Shown piece after piece: positions 6,415 to 7,151 of a stretch of DNA of 7,151 nucleotides. The stretch covers positions 1-7,151 of the forward strand of contig CBDULX010000160.1 in NCBI GenBank assembly GCA_965368175.1, in the 5' to 3' direction. Under the pieces are notes generated by a model. That model had not been told where the DNA came from. It searched no databases and saw only the letters and a list, made by a program, of their open reading frames with translations. Positions within the stretch are counted from its first letter, which is position 1. The number at the start of each line of letters is the position of its first letter. A program made the translations under genes and the position numbers. This stretch comes from CBDULX01 sp965368175 (GTDB lineage Bacteria; Pseudomonadota; Gammaproteobacteria; SZUA-229).

Positions 6415-6810
6415 TTAGTCATCACATATCACCAGTTGCTCTTCAATCAGACCATAAAAAGAACGGCCACCTGAAAAATACCAGCCCAATTGAGTTGAAC
6501 AACTTTTACATTGTACAAATTGCCACTGGTATCCCGAAAACCAGCTATTAAGGGATGTTTTTTCGCCATTCACTTTACAGTTTTCGACCAGAATAAAGCA
6601 GCGAATTAAGAACTGCTGGTTATCTGGATTTGTTTTACTATGACTATGGCAGCCATCTACTTCTGCCTGCTGTTGATTGTCGGTAATTCTCGTGCCGCAA
6701 ACTGCGCAGCATAATCGATAATGTGGCTGCTTAGTGATTAACTGCTGTTTGACTTTTTTCTTGCCTTTAATCTTAACAACAGACTCGAAGAACTCCAGAG
6801 TAATTTCCAT
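6415..6810 (-). CDS. Bacterial cereblon-like single CULT-domain protein
   Basis: This 131-residue protein has a CULT domain (the thalidomide-binding fold of cereblon) over residues ~32-128, after a lysine-rich N-terminal stretch. The zinc cysteines are C35-x2-C38 and C101-x2-C104. The aromatic cage is complete: W90, W96 and W110, in the setting NSWFSGYQWQF then QLGWYF. Other family marks are N61-P62 in the first binding loop, F67 on the next strand, and the closing SFYGLIEEQLV. Spacing agrees with the structurally studied Magnetospirillum protein MsCI4: as I recall its N50, P51, W79, W85 and W99, all are offset by exactly 11 here. CULT domains bind cyclic imides and, proposed physiologically, uridine or C-terminal cyclic-imide degrons; the role in bacteria is unknown. 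It starts at ATG 6810 behind GGTGGGG, 15 bases after the 79-residue gene stops. It has no Lon domain and no signal peptide. Four extra cysteines (C34, C54, C71, C78) are of unknown use. Confidence 0.85.
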   Translation of the reverse strand: MEITLEFFESVVKIKGKKKVKQQLITKQPHYRLCCAVCGTRITDNQQQAEVDGCHSHSKTNPDNQQFLIRCFILVENCKVNGEKTSLNSWFSGYQWQFVQCKSCSTQLGWYFSGGRSFYGLIEEQLVICDD

Positions 6811-6825
6811 AAGTGCCCCACCAGA

Positions 6826-7065
6826 TTACTCTAACCAGTTATCCAGATAATAAATTTTCTGTCCCTCTGAAGATTTCGATGGCCCTATCACTTTTGCGGC
6901 AAAATATTTATTATCTGGATCGGCCAGTTCCAGGGCTTCAATATGGGAGGCAACCACCTGTACACAGCTTTCGGAAAAACGCCCTCTTGAACGCCTGGGT
7001 GCATAAACCACAGCAAAACGCACTTCGACCACTTTGGAATCACTATCGACGGTTATGCCTTTCAT
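6826..7065 (-). CDS. Unrecognised 79-residue protein, first gene of the CULT block
   Basis: I do not recognise this protein. It is small, without a signal peptide or membrane segment. The N-terminal half alternates in a beta manner (KVVEVRFAVVYAP), followed by a basic segment RRSRGRF, a likely helix near SHIEALELAD, and a strand-rich end AAKVIGPSKSSEGQ then IYYLDNWLE. It looks like a compact folded domain rather than a chance frame. ATG 7065 is the only start, with an in-frame TAA three codons upstream. The ribosome site is weak (AAGTAA). It precedes the CULT gene by 15 bases, which hold the strong ribosome site of that gene, so the two are almost certainly co-transcribed. The basic segment could bind nucleic acid or phosphate, but nothing in the sequence proves that. 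Confidence 0.65.
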   Translation of the reverse strand: MKGITVDSDSKVVEVRFAVVYAPRRSRGRFSESCVQVVASHIEALELADPDNKYFAAKVIGPSKSSEGQKIYYLDNWLE

Positions 7066-7151
7066 ATTAAATTACTTGTACAGTATCCATATTTTTAAAC
7101 TATAACAGGAAAGCTGTTTATATTGAAAATATGTTTTCGCTCTTAATAATC
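7066..7151 (-). promoter_or_regulatory. Upstream region of the CULT block, possible promoter
   Basis: This is the AT-rich leader of the minus-strand block. On that strand TATAGT lies about 35 bases before ATG 7065 and is a fair -10, with TTCAAT 17 bases further upstream as a poor -35. A short inverted repeat AACAG/CTGTT (loop GAAAG) sits in the would-be spacer between them. The window ends at 7151, so an upstream gene in the same transcript cannot be excluded. Confidence 0.25.

Noticed and set aside
6813..7070. 85-residue plus-strand frame opposite the 79-residue gene
   Set aside because: The opposite strand gives a protein-like sequence with correct operon spacing, while this frame has no ribosome site and stops at random.

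Overview
The window looks like chromosomal DNA from a moderately AT-rich Gammaproteobacterium, possibly marine or host-associated. That rests on gene style only: compact operons, a Tat-exported dehydrogenase module, a RES/Xre toxin-antitoxin pair and a sodium/solute symporter. No rRNA or other taxonomic marker is present, so the assignment is weak. I see no tRNA, rRNA, CRISPR array, transposase or integrase.

Layout. (1) 1-839, minus: the N-terminal ~279 residues of a sodium:solute symporter (SSS/PutP-like), cut by the window edge. (2) 840-1135: about 300 bases with no convincing gene. (3) 1136-2244, minus: a two-gene toxin-antitoxin operon, with an Xre/MbcA/ParS-type antitoxin first and a RES-domain toxin second. 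They are joined by a 4-base TTGA overlap, so the toxin starts at TTG. A near-perfect 24-base palindrome lies over the likely antitoxin promoter and is the probable autoregulatory operator. (4) 2425-5173, plus: a tight three-gene operon with ATGA overlaps. It encodes a secreted thioredoxin-fold protein (CSWC), a Tat-signal small subunit of the gluconate 2-dehydrogenase subunit 3 family, and a GMC-family FAD dehydrogenase large subunit. The large subunit has no export signal of its own and probably travels to the periplasm with the Tat subunit. No cytochrome c subunit follows. (5) 5174-5319: a convergent intergenic region with a possible weak terminator hairpin. (6) 5320-7065, minus: a three-gene block whose order of transcription is an unrecognised 79-residue protein, a single-domain bacterial cereblon-like (CULT) protein, and a HIT-superfamily protein resembling plant/animal GDP-hexose phosphorylases (VTC2/GDPGP1).

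The last block is the most unusual part. A CULT domain with its full tryptophan cage and zinc cysteines sits in an apparent operon with a VTC2-like nucleotide-sugar phosphorylase and an orphan small protein. I know of no described system with this composition. The dehydrogenase operon is the second point of interest. Its large subunit appears to lack both usual GMC catalytic residues, has a three-cysteine motif that could hold an Fe-S cluster, and is co-transcribed with a thioredoxin-like protein where a cytochrome would be expected.
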